The notes below the pieces were generated by a model, which was given only the letters and a program-made list of their open reading frames with translations, did not search any database and was not told where the DNA came from. The position numbers were made by a program, and so were the translations under genes. From NCBI GenBank assembly GCA_020073145.1, contig JAIQFS010000047.1, positions 1 through 64,000 of the forward strand: a stretch of DNA of 64,000 nucleotides. The letters run 5' to 3'. This DNA is from Terriglobia bacterium (GTDB taxonomy: Bacteria > Acidobacteriota > Terriglobia > Bryobacterales > Bryobacteraceae). Position 1 is the stretch's first letter; the number at the start of each line of letters is the position of its first letter. Positions 31,219 through 39,544 of this stretch are shown here, one piece after another.

Positions 31219-31626
31219 ATGAGTTTTACTGTATTTCTTGGCAACCTCCCCACTTGGGTCACCGCTGACGATATCAAGCAATGGCTGGCCGCCGAAGACC
31301 TCGTCGCCGACGCCATCAAAGTGATCCGCAATCACGAAACGCAAGAATCCAAGGGCTTCGCTTTTGTCGAAGCGCCTACTGGCGACGAAATGCAGGCGAT
31401 CATTCGCCGTTTCGATCGGGCCCCCCTCGAAGACCGGCTCTTGCGCGCCAACCCGGCCCAGCCTCCCAAAGGGAAGGATTCGCGCGGAACTCCGGTTGCC
31501 GCCCCGGCTGCGCCTGGCCTCAATCGCGCCCCGCAGGCTCGGCCGCATCGCCGCAAACGCACCGGCAAGGAACGGGAGCAGGAACCGCCCAGCGCCTTTG
31601 CCACGGAATTGGCCAAGGTCCTCTAG
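31219..31626 (+). CDS. Second RRM-domain RNA-binding protein
   Basis: A 135-aa protein. RRM at 1-80 with RNP2 V-F-L-G-N-L and RNP1 K-G-F-A-F-V-E-A. The C-terminal 50 residues are Pro/Arg/Lys-rich (R-P-H-R-R-K-R-T-G-K-E-R), unlike the Gly-rich tail of the 20387 protein, so the two are distinct paralogues. Likely RNA chaperone. The only purine-rich site (GGAG) is rather far upstream (~14 nt). Confidence 0.88.
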   Translation: MSFTVFLGNLPTWVTADDIKQWLAAEDLVADAIKVIRNHETQESKGFAFVEAPTGDEMQAIIRRFDRAPLEDRLLRANPAQPPKGKDSRGTPVAAPAAPGLNRAPQARPHRRKRTGKEREQEPPSAFATELAKVL

Positions 31627-31753
31627 CTGGCGGCCGGCCCCCGGCGGTTTCCTTCTGCCTCCACACCTGTGAACGCCAGTCACAGCGGTTTTCTATTATC
31701 TCTTTTGCTTTCAACGGATTGAGCCTGGCATTCGGCGTGCTCCTCGGGTCTTT

Positions 31754-33025
31754 ATGAAACTCGCCTGGCTGGCCTGCCTCCTCTGCGGCGGCCTGCTTCT
31801 CGCCGCTCCTCCCGATCCCGAACTCAACGTCAACTCCCGCTATACCGTGGAATCGGTGGTCGTCTCCGGTGACGGTTGGTCCACGGATTTGATTTCCGAT
31901 CGGGATGAAAAACTCAGTTCCGGGTTGCGTAAGCAGATCACTGCCCTCATCGGCGCCAAGCTGAACCCTTCGGCGCTCGATGATCTCGCCGGGCGTTTGC
32001 GCAAAGAATTCCGCGCGCGCACCGTCACCCATCGCGTGCAGCGCGGCGCCAGCCCCGAGTCGGTTCGCGTGGTGTTTGTGGTCACTGAGCGGCCGGCCCG
32101 CTTCGACGTCTCCGTTCCAAAGTTTCTGTACAGCGCCCGGCAGGGTTGGAGCGGCGCGGTCGAAGGCACGGCCACCATTCGCAATAACGGATTTACCCTG
32201 GGCCTGGTCAGCGACGGGGACGAGCTCGTAGAGCGCTATTCCGGCGTGCGAGCGCGCTATGAAAATACCAGCCTCGGCTCCGATCGCGTCCATTTGCGTT
32301 TCCAGGTGGAGAGCTACCATGACCAGTGGAACGCCGCCACCATGGGTGCGCTGCCCTTCAATTCGGCACCGAACGACGAGACTTCCGGCCTCTACCGCAG
32401 CCGCCAGAACTTCGAGCCGGAAGTGTCGTTCCTGATCGCCAAGCCGCTCACGCTCAGTGTCGGCACCAGCTTCCAGCGGTTGCAAGACCAATTTCCGGCC
32501 GCGCAGACCGATTCCTCCAACGCCCTGATCACTACTCTGCGTTTTCAGCAGCGGCTGGAGGATTCGGACGTCCGGCAAGATCTGGATGCAGGCTACAGCC
32601 TTCGCGCGGCCACCAGGGCTCTTGCCAGCGACTTCGTCTTTGTCCGCCAGCTCTGGAATGTCCGCTACGTCTTCACCCACGGCAAGCATCGCCTTTCGGA
32701 TGACGTCCAGGCCGGCCTGATCACCGGGCAGGCGCCCTTGTTTGAGCGCTTCGTCGCCGGCAACGCCAGCCTCCTGCGCGGCTGGAACAAGTACGACATC
32801 GACCCATTGGGCGGAAACCGGATCGTCACCAACTCCGTCGAGTATCGGTACGGCCTTTTTCAAATGTTCTATGATACGGGTGCCGTGTGGGAGACCGGCC
32901 AGGCGGCCGTTCCCCGCCACTCGGTTGGCGTCGGTCTGCGCCAGGGCGCGTTTTTCCTGGCGGTCGCCTTCCCGGTGCGCAACCACCGGGCCGACCCGCT
33001 GTTTATGGTGGGCATGAATTATTGA
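31754..33025 (+). CDS. Omp85-family outer-membrane beta-barrel (BamA/TamA-like)
   Basis: A 423-aa protein with a signal peptide (1-17). About one POTRA-like domain (~25-110: Y-T-V-E-S-V-V-V-S-G-D-G, then a helix and V-R-V-V-F-V-V-T-E-R), followed by a 16-strand-type barrel. The Omp85 signature appears as L-R-G-W-N-K-Y-D and the following G-G-N-R-I-V-T-N-S-V-E-Y-R-Y-G. It ends in an aromatic strand (M-V-G-M-N-Y), an outer-membrane targeting end. Shorter than BamA (~800 aa), so a specialised exporter or assembler. First gene of a coupled four-gene block. Confidence 0.88.
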   Translation: MKLAWLACLLCGGLLLAAPPDPELNVNSRYTVESVVVSGDGWSTDLISDRDEKLSSGLRKQITALIGAKLNPSALDDLAGRLRKEFRARTVTHRVQRGASPESVRVVFVVTERPARFDVSVPKFLYSARQGWSGAVEGTATIRNNGFTLGLVSDGDELVERYSGVRARYENTSLGSDRVHLRFQVESYHDQWNAATMGALPFNSAPNDETSGLYRSRQNFEPEVSFLIAKPLTLSVGTSFQRLQDQFPAAQTDSSNALITTLRFQQRLEDSDVRQDLDAGYSLRAATRALASDFVFVRQLWNVRYVFTHGKHRLSDDVQAGLITGQAPLFERFVAGNASLLRGWNKYDIDPLGGNRIVTNSVEYRYGLFQMFYDTGAVWETGQAAVPRHSVGVGLRQGAFFLAVAFPVRNHRADPLFMVGMNY

Positions 33026-33648
33026 AATCGCACTCCGGGCGCGCACAGATCAGCCGCAGGAGCTGGCTCATGGCCGGCCTCGCACTTCCTCTGTCCTCCG
33101 CGCGCGCCGCGGCCCGCCTCAACGTTTCTTTCGACGGCGACAACCTCCACGTCACTGCGCCGCAGCTTCACTTTCTCACCGGTAAGCCCCTGAGCCGCCT
33201 TCACGACGGCGCCACCGTGGTCTTCCTGTCCCAGATCACCCTCTTCCAGCAGGATCATGCGACCGTGTTCCGGCGCGCTTCCGACCGCCTCACGGTGAGC
33301 GAGGATGTGTGGGACGAAGGCAAATTCAGCGTCATGCTGGCCACCGGCGGACGCTCCGTCAAGGGGCTGTCGGTCGCCGCGGCCGAGACCTGGTGCCTCG
33401 ACAATCTCGCCATCAGCGCGCTCGGCATTGCCCCCGATTGGCCGTTCTGGTTCCGCTTCGAGTTGCGCGTGGCGGACCCGCGCGAGCTCTCCGCCGTGGT
33501 CGGCGACTCCGGCATCAGCCTCACCGGCATGATCGAGGCCTTGAGCCGCAAACCGCGCGGCGATGACGACCCTTGGACGTTGGAGGCCGGGCCCCTGCGC
33601 CTGGCCCAACTGCCCCGGCTCACCGGGCGCGGGGCGCGAAACGAATGA
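33022..33648 (+). CDS. Tat-exported DUF4390-like protein
   Basis: A 208-aa protein from TTG 33022 that overlaps the Omp85 stop as TTGA. N-terminus has S-R-R-S-W-L-M-A-G-L-A-L-P-L, a twin-arginine signal. The mature part is beta-rich (L-N-V-S-F-D-G-D-N-L, L-T-G-K-P-L-S-R-L-H-D-G, F-R-F-E-L-R-V-A-D-P), the pattern of DUF4390, whose genes often sit just before NtrY-type kinases, as here. It may be the sensor partner of the kinase. Confidence 0.7.
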   Translation: MKSHSGRAQISRRSWLMAGLALPLSSARAAARLNVSFDGDNLHVTAPQLHFLTGKPLSRLHDGATVVFLSQITLFQQDHATVFRRASDRLTVSEDVWDEGKFSVMLATGGRSVKGLSVAAAETWCLDNLAISALGIAPDWPFWFRFELRVADPRELSAVVGDSGISLTGMIEALSRKPRGDDDPWTLEAGPLRLAQLPRLTGRGARNE

Positions 33649-35048
33649 ATCGCGTCGGCACCAGACTCGTCCTCATCTTCCTCGCCGCCACCCTGGCGCC
33701 CCTGGCCGTCACGGTCTGGGTCACCAACTCCCTGCTCGAGCGCAGTCTCGAGTATTCCTCCACCACTCAGCTCGATGCCGTCTCCAAGTCTTTGCAGCTC
33801 ACCGGCCACGAGTTGTACCAGCACAGGCGGGACGACCTGAAGATGCAGACCCAGTCCGGCGCTCTCCCTTCGCAGACCTACGCGCTCGCGAGTGGTCCCG
33901 CCGCGGTCCAGTCCTTCGCCCGGAGCGGCGAGCCGGAGCGCTTCATCCTGGCCGGCAACGGCGGCAACCGGCTCGATTATCTGGTGCGCCACGGCACTGA
34001 GGTCTGGGTCTATTCGGCCGATCTCGGCAACGTCGCGATGGATCGGCTGGCCCGTCAGATCGCCGAAGCCCGCGCGCTGGTCGACAAGGGCGAAAACCGG
34101 GACCTGCGCCGCGGCTTCACGCTGGTCTATGCGCTGCTAGCCGCCTCGGTCTGGCTGGTCTCCCTCGCCCTACTGGTTTATTTCGCGCATCGCATCAGCC
34201 GGCCGATCCAGCAGCTCACCACCGGCCTCACCCGTCTGGCCTCCGGCGATTTGACCGCCCGCGTGCCCGAGCGCGGCGACGACGAAATCGGCCGCGCCAT
34301 CCAGGCCTTCAACGGCATGGCCGAGCGCTTGCAGCAAACCACCGAGCGCCTGGTCTACCTCCGCCAGTTGGCCGGCTGGCAGTCGCTGGCCCGCAAGACC
34401 GCCCACGAAGTCAAAAACTCGCTCACCCCCATCCGCCTCACCGTGGAAGAAATGGTGGCCCGCTCCGGCGCCGCCGACCGCGCTTTCCTCGAACAGGCCG
34501 CGCAAATCGTGGTCGATGAAATCGAAACCCTCGAGCGCCGCGTCAGCGCCTTCTCCCAGTTCGCCGCCGAGCCGCCTCTGTGTCCCGCGCCCGTCGACGT
34601 CAATTCGCTCCTCCAGGAGCGCATCGCGTTCTTGAAAACCGCGCACCCCGAAGTGGCGTACGATTGCCTCCTCGCGGATACCGCGCCCCCCGTGGTGGCC
34701 GATCAGGATCTGGTCAAGGGGATTCTCACCAATCTGCTCGAAAACGCCGCCGAGGCTGCCGGCGCCGGAGGCCACATCCTCGGCCGCACCTGGACCGAAA
34801 ACGGCCACGTCGGCATTGAAGTTCACGATTCCGGCCCCGGCCTCAGCGAATCCGCCCGCGCCTCCTTGTTCGAGCCCACCATTTCCTTCAAGCGGCGCGG
34901 CATGGGCCTGGGACTTTCCATCGCGCGCAAAAGCGCGCTGCTCTCGGGCGGAGACATTCTGCTCGTGAAAGGAGAGTTGGGCGGCGCCGGTTTCCGCGTG
35001 CTGCTGCCCGCCGCGCATGCCAGCCAAACGCATCCTGGTCGTGGATGA
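33645..35048 (+). CDS. NtrY-like membrane histidine kinase
   Basis: A 467-aa kinase from ATG 33645 (ATGA overlap). Two membrane helices (~8-30 and ~160-185) bracket an extracytoplasmic sensor of ~125 residues; then a HAMP (S-R-P-I-Q-Q-L-T-T-G-L), H-box A-H-E-V-K-N-S-L-T-P-I-R, N-box L-L-E-N-A-A-E-A, G1 S-G-P-G-L and G2 G-M-G-L-G-L. The K-N-S-L-T-P-I variant is typical of NtrY. Overlaps its regulator by 32 bp. Signal unknown; the envelope genes ahead suggest envelope state. Confidence 0.9.
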   Translation: MNRVGTRLVLIFLAATLAPLAVTVWVTNSLLERSLEYSSTTQLDAVSKSLQLTGHELYQHRRDDLKMQTQSGALPSQTYALASGPAAVQSFARSGEPERFILAGNGGNRLDYLVRHGTEVWVYSADLGNVAMDRLARQIAEARALVDKGENRDLRRGFTLVYALLAASVWLVSLALLVYFAHRISRPIQQLTTGLTRLASGDLTARVPERGDDEIGRAIQAFNGMAERLQQTTERLVYLRQLAGWQSLARKTAHEVKNSLTPIRLTVEEMVARSGAADRAFLEQAAQIVVDEIETLERRVSAFSQFAAEPPLCPAPVDVNSLLQERIAFLKTAHPEVAYDCLLADTAPPVVADQDLVKGILTNLLENAAEAAGAGGHILGRTWTENGHVGIEVHDSGPGLSESARASLFEPTISFKRRGMGLGLSIARKSALLSGGDILLVKGELGGAGFRVLLPAAHASQTHPGRG

Positions 35049-36363
35049 CGAAGAGAATATCGGCCGCTCGCTGCGGATGATCCTCGAGCGCGAAGGCTAC
35101 GCCGTCAACGTGTGCCGCTCGGTGGCCGAATTCCGCGGCCATCCCGACGCGGTCCGCGCCGATGCCTACCTGCTCGATATGAAACTGCCCGATGGCAGCG
35201 GCATCGACCTGCTGAAGGCCGTCCGCCAGAACGGCGCGCCCGCGCCCGCCATCATGATCTCCGGCCACGGCACCATCGCCGATGCCGTCGAAGCCACCCG
35301 CGCCGGCGCTTTCGACTTCCTCGAAAAGCCCCTCAGCCGCGACCGCGTCCTGCTGGCCGTCAAGAACGCCCTCGAGCAATCCACCCTGCGCAAGGAGAAC
35401 GAGCGCCTGCGCGAGCTGGTGGGCGGCGCGCCCAAAATGATCGGCGACAGCCCCGCCTGGCTGCGCGCCGTCGAGCAGGCCTCCATGGCCGCGCGTTCCG
35501 ACGCCCGGGTTTTGTTGATTGGCGAATCCGGCACCGGCAAGGAGCTGCTCGCCGCCTACATTCACAACCACAGCCCGTTCTCGGCCGGCCCCTTCGTCAA
35601 AGTGAACTGCGCCGCCATTCCCACCGAGCTGATCGAGACCGAGCTGTTCGGCCACGAAAAAGGCAGCTTCACCGGCGCCACCGCCTCCCGCCGCGGCAAA
35701 TTCGAGCTGGCCGACGGCGGCACCATCTTCCTCGACGAAGTCGGCGACCTGCACGGCGCGTCCCAAGCCAAGCTCCTGCGCGTGCTCCAGGAAGGCGAAT
35801 TCCACCGCGTCGGCGGCGAGCAGATCATCAAGGTGAATGTGCGCGTCGTCTCCGCCACCAACCGCGACCTCAACGCCATGGTCGCGCAGGAGAAATTCCG
35901 CGAAGATCTCTTCTATCGCTTGAGCGTGGTCCCCATCCGCGTCCCCGCCCTGCGCGAGCGCCCGCGCGATATCCCCGCGCTGGCCGCGTACTTCCTCGAA
36001 GAGTTCTGCGCCCGCAACAACTTCAAGCGCAAGGCCATCGACGAAGCGGTTTTCCCGCTGCTCGAAAACCACCCCTGGCCCGGCAACGCCCGGGAGTTGC
36101 GCAACGTGATCGAGCGCATGGCCATCCTGACCCAAGGCGAGCACCTGACCCGCGACTCGATCCCGGTGGAAATCCGCGTCCAACGCGAGACGGGCCCCAA
36201 GAGCACGATTCAAGAAGCCCGAGAGAGCGCCGAGCGCGAGCACATCCTTCGCGCCCTGGAAGAGAGCAAGTGGAACGTCAGCGGCGCCGCCAGAGCCCTC
36301 GGCATGGAGCGCACCAACCTCCATAAGCGCATTCGCGCGTTGGGGCTGAGCCGGGAGAAGTAA
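35017..36363 (+). CDS. NtrX-like sigma-54 response regulator
   Basis: A 448-aa NtrC-family activator. Receiver D-D-E-E, phospho-Asp in [10 protein letters not shown] in L-E-K-P-L. AAA+: G-E-S-G-T-G-K-E, the loop G-S-F-T-G-A (GSFTGA instead of GAFTGA, as in NtrX), [11 protein letters not shown]-terminal Fis [22 protein letters not shown]. The start lies inside the kinase gene, so the two are translated together. Followed by a long inverted repeat that may end the operon. Confidence 0.93.
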   Translation: MPAKRILVVDDEENIGRSLRMILEREGYAVNVCRSVAEFRGHPDAVRADAYLLDMKLPDGSGIDLLKAVRQNGAPAPAIMISGHGTIADAVEATRAGAFDFLEKPLSRDRVLLAVKNALEQSTLRKENERLRELVGGAPKMIGDSPAWLRAVEQASMAARSDARVLLIGESGTGKELLAAYIHNHSPFSAGPFVKVNCAAIPTELIETELFGHEKGSFTGATASRRGKFELADGGTIFLDEVGDLHGASQAKLLRVLQEGEFHRVGGEQIIKVNVRVVSATNRDLNAMVAQEKFREDLFYRLSVVPIRVPALRERPRDIPALAAYFLEEFCARNNFKRKAIDEAVFPLLENHPWPGNARELRNVIERMAILTQGEHLTRDSIPVEIRVQRETGPKSTIQEARESAEREHILRALEESKWNVSGAARALGMERTNLHKRIRALGLSREK

Positions 36364-36382
36364 GACCGCGGCGCCGGCACCG

Positions 36383-36467
36383 TTTCCGGACAAAATGTCG
36401 GGGCGCGTCCCACAACCCCTTTGCCGTCAGTGTGGGTTTGGAGCTTCCCGGACACTTTGTCCGGAAA
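36383..36467. repeat. Nested inverted repeat (MITE- or IS-end-like) after the NtrX gene
   Basis: TTTCCGGACAAA (36383-36394) and TTTGTCCGGAAA (36456-36467) are perfect inverted 12-mers, extended inward by TGTC/GACA with one-base differences. Within the 61-bp loop are CCCACA and TGTGGG. The whole unit of ~85 bp looks like a mini-transposon with ~20-bp terminal repeats, or an unusually large terminator. Confidence 0.55.
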
Positions 36468-36521
36468 GCCCTACAAAGCGGGCTAACCAGCCGTCTTTCA
36501 CATGACCCGCCTTTAGTCCCC

Positions 36522-36789
36522 TTCAATCCGACCGACCTGAAGGGTCTCTTTTTTCGGCATCGTGTCGCCTTTGAGGACGCAATCACTCTTCCTCTATCCG
36601 CGCGCAACCACCTTTCCGGACCCCGACCACGCGCCGGAGGAAGCGCGGGAAATCACCATCGGCTGTACGATAAAAAAGCGCGTGGTGTTTGTTTCCCACT
36701 GCGAACGCGAGGGGCGAATTCGGATCATCAGCGCTCGGCTTGCCACGCGAACCGAGCGAAAACCGTATGAAGAAGGCATCGGCGTTTAA
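36522..36789 (+). pseudogene. brnT: BrnT-type toxin broken by a frameshift
   Basis: From GTG 36562 a 75-aa frame reads L-Y-P-R-A-T-T-F-P-D-P-D-H-A-P-E-E-A-R-E, then I-T-I-G, V-V-F-V-S-H and R-I-R-I-I-S-A-R-L-A-T-R-T-E-R, the C-terminal two thirds of BrnT ribonucleases. The expected N-terminal third is in another frame at 36522-36585 (F-N-P-T ... H-R-V-A-F-E-D-A-I). One base out of frame at ~36585 joins them. A shortened protein from the GTG is possible but lacks the first helix and strand. Confidence 0.7.
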
Positions 36790-37144
36790 ACGGAGCGACG
36801 ACTTGCGAAGGGAGTACGACCTCTCGCAATTGAAAGGCGGCGTGCGCGGCAAATACTATCAGCGTGCCACCGCCGGAATGAACCTCGTGCTCATTGAGCC
36901 CGACCTTCCCAGTCTATTTCCCGACCGCGAATCCGTCAACCGTGCCCTGCGCGTATTGGCCGACGCCGCGCCCGTATTGCGTAAACGCCTGCTGCATTGG
37001 CCCGAGTCAGTCAGGCTGGCAACGCTACCAAAGAAAAAAGACGTCAGCCTGACCCGCACCAATCCGATTTCGGGCGGGAATGGAGGGTGCCATTTGCCGC
37101 TACCGCGCAAACAGTACGACGCGGGCCCGGTGGCCCTTCCGTAA
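36767..37144 (+). CDS. BrnA-like antitoxin
   Basis: A 125-aa protein from ATG 36767, inside the end of the toxin remnant. It has L-R-R-E-Y-D-L-S-Q-L, G-V-R-G-K-Y-Y-Q-R, V-L-I-E-P-D-L-P-S-L-F-P-D and E-S-V-N-R-A-L-R-V-L, the signature of antitoxins paired with BrnT-type toxins (usually ~75-100 aa). The last ~45 residues are not typical and may come from loss of the original stop. Convergent overlap with vapC (45 bp). Confidence 0.75.
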   Translation: MKKASAFKRSDDLRREYDLSQLKGGVRGKYYQRATAGMNLVLIEPDLPSLFPDRESVNRALRVLADAAPVLRKRLLHWPESVRLATLPKKKDVSLTRTNPISGGNGGCHLPLPRKQYDAGPVALP

Positions 37145-37492
37145 TCTCTCATCGCAAGTGTAAAGGGTGGAGCCGGTGGCCTCCGCCAAAGCGATGTATG
37201 TGGCATCGTAGGCGGAGAAGTTGTGTCGTAATTCCCAAATGCGCTCGAGCAAGGGCGTGTGCGAATAGCGCTCCGCCGGCAGCGCCGCCAATCCCGCTAG
37301 AAATTGCGCGCCGCGGTGCGCATCGATTCCCTTGCCCGCCACCAGCCTTCGCATCGCACTCACGGCCTCCACGTCGATCAAATGCGGCGCAAGGAAAGGC
37401 TCGTCGCGCCCGGCGAGCTCGCTTCGGATGGACTCGGCCAAACCCCCGTTGGTCAGGAGTTCCACTACCACGGAGGCATCCAGAACGATCAT
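37100..37492 (-). CDS. vapC: VapC-type PIN-domain toxin
   Basis: A 130-aa PIN-domain ribonuclease; ATG 37492 overlaps the antitoxin stop (ATGA). Conserved acids: D in M-I-V-L-D-A-S-V-V-V-E, E in D-V-E-A-V-S-A-M-R, D in Y-D-A-T-Y-I-A-L-A-E and C-D-E-R. These coordinate Mg for RNA cleavage, so it looks intact. Forms a type II toxin-antitoxin pair with the gene before it. Confidence 0.9.
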   Translation of the reverse strand: MIVLDASVVVELLTNGGLAESIRSELAGRDEPFLAPHLIDVEAVSAMRRLVAGKGIDAHRGAQFLAGLAALPAERYSHTPLLERIWELRHNFSAYDATYIALAEATGSTLYTCDERLRKGHRARVVLFAR

Positions 37493-37719
37493 CGCTCCTC
37501 GCGCAACTCGCGGATTACCTGCGCGGCGGTGTTCTTCGCCCGAATCGGCTTCGCCTGCTGCGTTCGTTCCAACCACTCCTGCATCGTCGGCCGCGCCGCC
37601 GCACGCTCCAATTCCCTCTTAATGAAATCAGAAAGGCTCATGCCTTCCCGAGCCGCGCGCGACTTGAGGGTGCCATGCACGGAATCCGGGACATCCCTCA
37701 CTTGGATCATCTTCGACAT
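37489..37719 (-). CDS. vapB: VapB/FitA-like ribbon-helix-helix antitoxin
   Basis: A 76-aa protein from ATG 37719. The N-terminus M-I-Q-V-R-D-V-P-D-S-V-H-G-T-L-K-S-R-A-A-R-E-G-M-S-L is a ribbon-helix-helix DNA-binding domain of the FitA/CopG type; the C-terminal half is the flexible toxin-binding tail. A dyad at 37735-37751 just upstream is the likely operator for autorepression. Confidence 0.88.
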   Translation of the reverse strand: MSKMIQVRDVPDSVHGTLKSRAAREGMSLSDFIKRELERAAARPTMQEWLERTQQAKPIRAKNTAAQVIRELREER

Positions 37720-37734
37720 GCTCTCAGCATAGAA

Positions 37735-37751
37735 ACATGTGTGACGCATGT
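37735..37751. promoter_or_regulatory. Operator dyad ACATG-N7-CATGT upstream of vapBC
   Basis: ACATG (37735-37739) and CATGT (37747-37751) form a perfect dyad with 12-bp centre-to-centre spacing, 15 bp upstream of the vapB start. RHH antitoxins bind such repeats with their toxin to repress their own operon. Confidence 0.55.
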
Positions 37752-37783
37752 CAATTTCTGCGACCTGACTATCGTCACCCCGG

Positions 37784-38314
37784 CCCTGGCAGCCCTTGGG
37801 CAAGGCTCTCTTTGAACAGCGCAAGGCCAACAACCAGAAAGACAACCCGGAGGGGCAGTGCCTGCCGCGCGGCCTGCCCAAAGCTGAGGCCTTTGACATT
37901 CACAAGATCGTCCAGACCCCTGGCCTGATGGTGATTCTCTACGAATACGGCACCACCTTCCGCCAGATCTTCACCGATGGCCGCGTGCTTCCCAAGGATC
38001 CCAATCCCACGTGGATGGGCTACTCAGTGGGGCATTGGGAGGGAGACACGCTGGTGGTGGAGTCGAACGGCTTCAATGGGAAGGCCTGGCTTTCGTTCGA
38101 AGGAATCCCCATCAAAGATGCTCTGCATTTGACGGAGCGCATGCGCCGCCACGACTTCGGGCACATGGATATTCAGCTCACCCTCGACGACCCGAAAGCC
38201 TACACCAAGCCGTGGACCGCCGAGCTCCATCCCGAGCTGGTTCCGGACACCGAGCTGATCGAGTTCATCTGCAACGAGAACGAACGGGACGCGCAGCACC
38301 TGGTGGGAAAGTGA
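37784..38314 (+). pseudogene. 5'-truncated copy of the secreted protein family at 38331
   Basis: From about 37784 the frame reads W-Q-P-L-G-K-A-L-F-E-Q-R and continues to 38314, matching the middle of the 38331 protein (Q-P-W-A-E-A-L-Y-Q-Q-R; F-T-D-G-R, W-M-G-Y-S-V-G-H-W; G-D-T-L-V-V-E; D-F-G-H-M-D). The signal peptide and first ~110 residues are absent; DNA before 37784 belongs to the vapBC promoter. The only candidate start, TTG 37796, has no ribosome site. The C-terminus is also shorter by ~90 residues. It is a remnant cut at its 5' end by the toxin-antitoxin segment. Confidence 0.75.
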
Positions 38315-38330
38315 ACCAGGCGGCGGGAGC

Positions 38331-39437
38331 CTATTGCTTCCGGCCCTGACGGGCGTCGCCTTTGCGCACGGCCTTCCGATCGTTGCCGCCGCCCTCGTGA
38401 TAGATGAACCCCGTGACCGCGCCCTGGGCGTCGCGCGCAAATTCAACCGGGTCTCCGTTGGTGCGCGACACGAAGAGGGTCTCCGAATTGGGCGCCAGGG
38501 GCAGTTTCAGCGGGTTCCGGCCTTCCTGCAGAAATAGCAGATCGCCTTCGAACGTGATGGTGGCTTCACGCCCCGGCGCATACTCGTACACACCTGCGTA
38601 TTTGGCCAGGACCTCCGCGGCCAGCCGGGTTCCCGTTCCGCCCAGCATGTGCAGGGGCGAGCGGTCATTCTCGCAGATGCTCTCCAGCAGATCGGTGTCC
38701 GGCGCGAGCGTCTTGGGAATCTTCAGGGAAAACGGCCGCGTAAACGTCTTCGGATCGTCGATGGTCATCTCCAGGTCCATGTGACCGAAGTCGCGGCGCC
38801 GGAAGCGTTCGGTGATGCGCAGGGCTTCGGTGTGCGGGTGTCCTTCGATATCGAGCCAGCTCCGGTCATTGAAGCCCGCGGTCTCCACCACCAGCGTGTC
38901 TCCGTCCCAATGCCCCACTGAATAGCCCATCCAGGCCGGAGTGGGATCGACGGGAAGCGGGCGCCCATCGGTAAAGATGGTTCGATGCACGCTGTTGGTA
39001 GTGCCCTGATACAGAACCACGATCAATCCCGGAGTCTGGACGAAGCGCGCCAGGTCGACCATGTGGTAGTACGGAAACGGATCGGGCAGGCAATTGGCGC
39101 GCGGCGCGTCCTTCCCCATGTTGCGGACGCGCTGCTGGTAGAGGGCCTCGGCCCACGGCTGAATGTCGCTAGGTTTCAGGTCTCGCGCTACATTGCGATC
39201 GTAACTGCCCGGCCCCGGCCCATTCCAGATGCCCGAGAGGTCCGGCTTTCCATCGGATGTCCGCGGCGCCGGCGCGGAGAGGTTCGGTTTGCCGTCCGCC
39301 GTGCGCGGCGTACCCGGAGTCGGGTAATTGAGCCACTGGGCGGCGGCGTTGATTGGCAGCAAAAGCACGGCGATCGCTGCCGCCAGCAGCGCCCTCCCTG
39401 TCCAGCGTTTCCGGCTGATGGTTCCCTTCTTCGCCAT
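38331..39437 (-). CDS. Secreted hypothetical protein, acidobacterial type
   Basis: A 368-aa protein from ATG 39437 (GGGGTGG ahead). Signal peptide/anchor at ~15-35 (A-L-L-A-A-A-I-A-V-L-L-L-P-I-N-A-A-A). Then repeated P-R-T-x-D-G-K-P-x-L-S, a N-C-L-P-D Cys, F-V-Q-T-P-G-L, F-T-D-G-R-P-L-P and G-Y-S-V-G-H-W-D-G-D-T-L-V-V-E-T. I know this pattern as a large paralogous secreted family in Solibacter-like acidobacteria with no assigned function. A truncated paralogue lies convergently next to it. Confidence 0.75.
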   Translation of the reverse strand: MAKKGTISRKRWTGRALLAAAIAVLLLPINAAAQWLNYPTPGTPRTADGKPNLSAPAPRTSDGKPDLSGIWNGPGPGSYDRNVARDLKPSDIQPWAEALYQQRVRNMGKDAPRANCLPDPFPYYHMVDLARFVQTPGLIVVLYQGTTNSVHRTIFTDGRPLPVDPTPAWMGYSVGHWDGDTLVVETAGFNDRSWLDIEGHPHTEALRITERFRRRDFGHMDLEMTIDDPKTFTRPFSLKIPKTLAPDTDLLESICENDRSPLHMLGGTGTRLAAEVLAKYAGVYEYAPGREATITFEGDLLFLQEGRNPLKLPLAPNSETLFVSRTNGDPVEFARDAQGAVTGFIYHEGGGNDRKAVRKGDARQGRKQ

Positions 39438-39477
39438 ACCCGATCCACCCCTTTCAGAGTGTAACGCCGTCACTGGC

Positions 39478-39530
39478 CGGGGGCGCTGAGCCCCCGATTG
39501 ATTCCGCCGGCGAATGCTGATTAGATCAGC
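39478..39530. promoter_or_regulatory. Two hairpins in the divergent region before the acetate-kinase-like gene
   Basis: CGGGGGC (39478-39484) with GCCCCCG (39490-39496), 5-base loop, and GCTGAT (39516-39521) with ATCAGC (39525-39530), 3-base loop, lie between the starts of two divergent genes. The second ends 14 bp before the GTG of the kinase gene and could be an operator. Confidence 0.42.
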
Positions 39531-39544
39531 GTGGGATTCCATCC

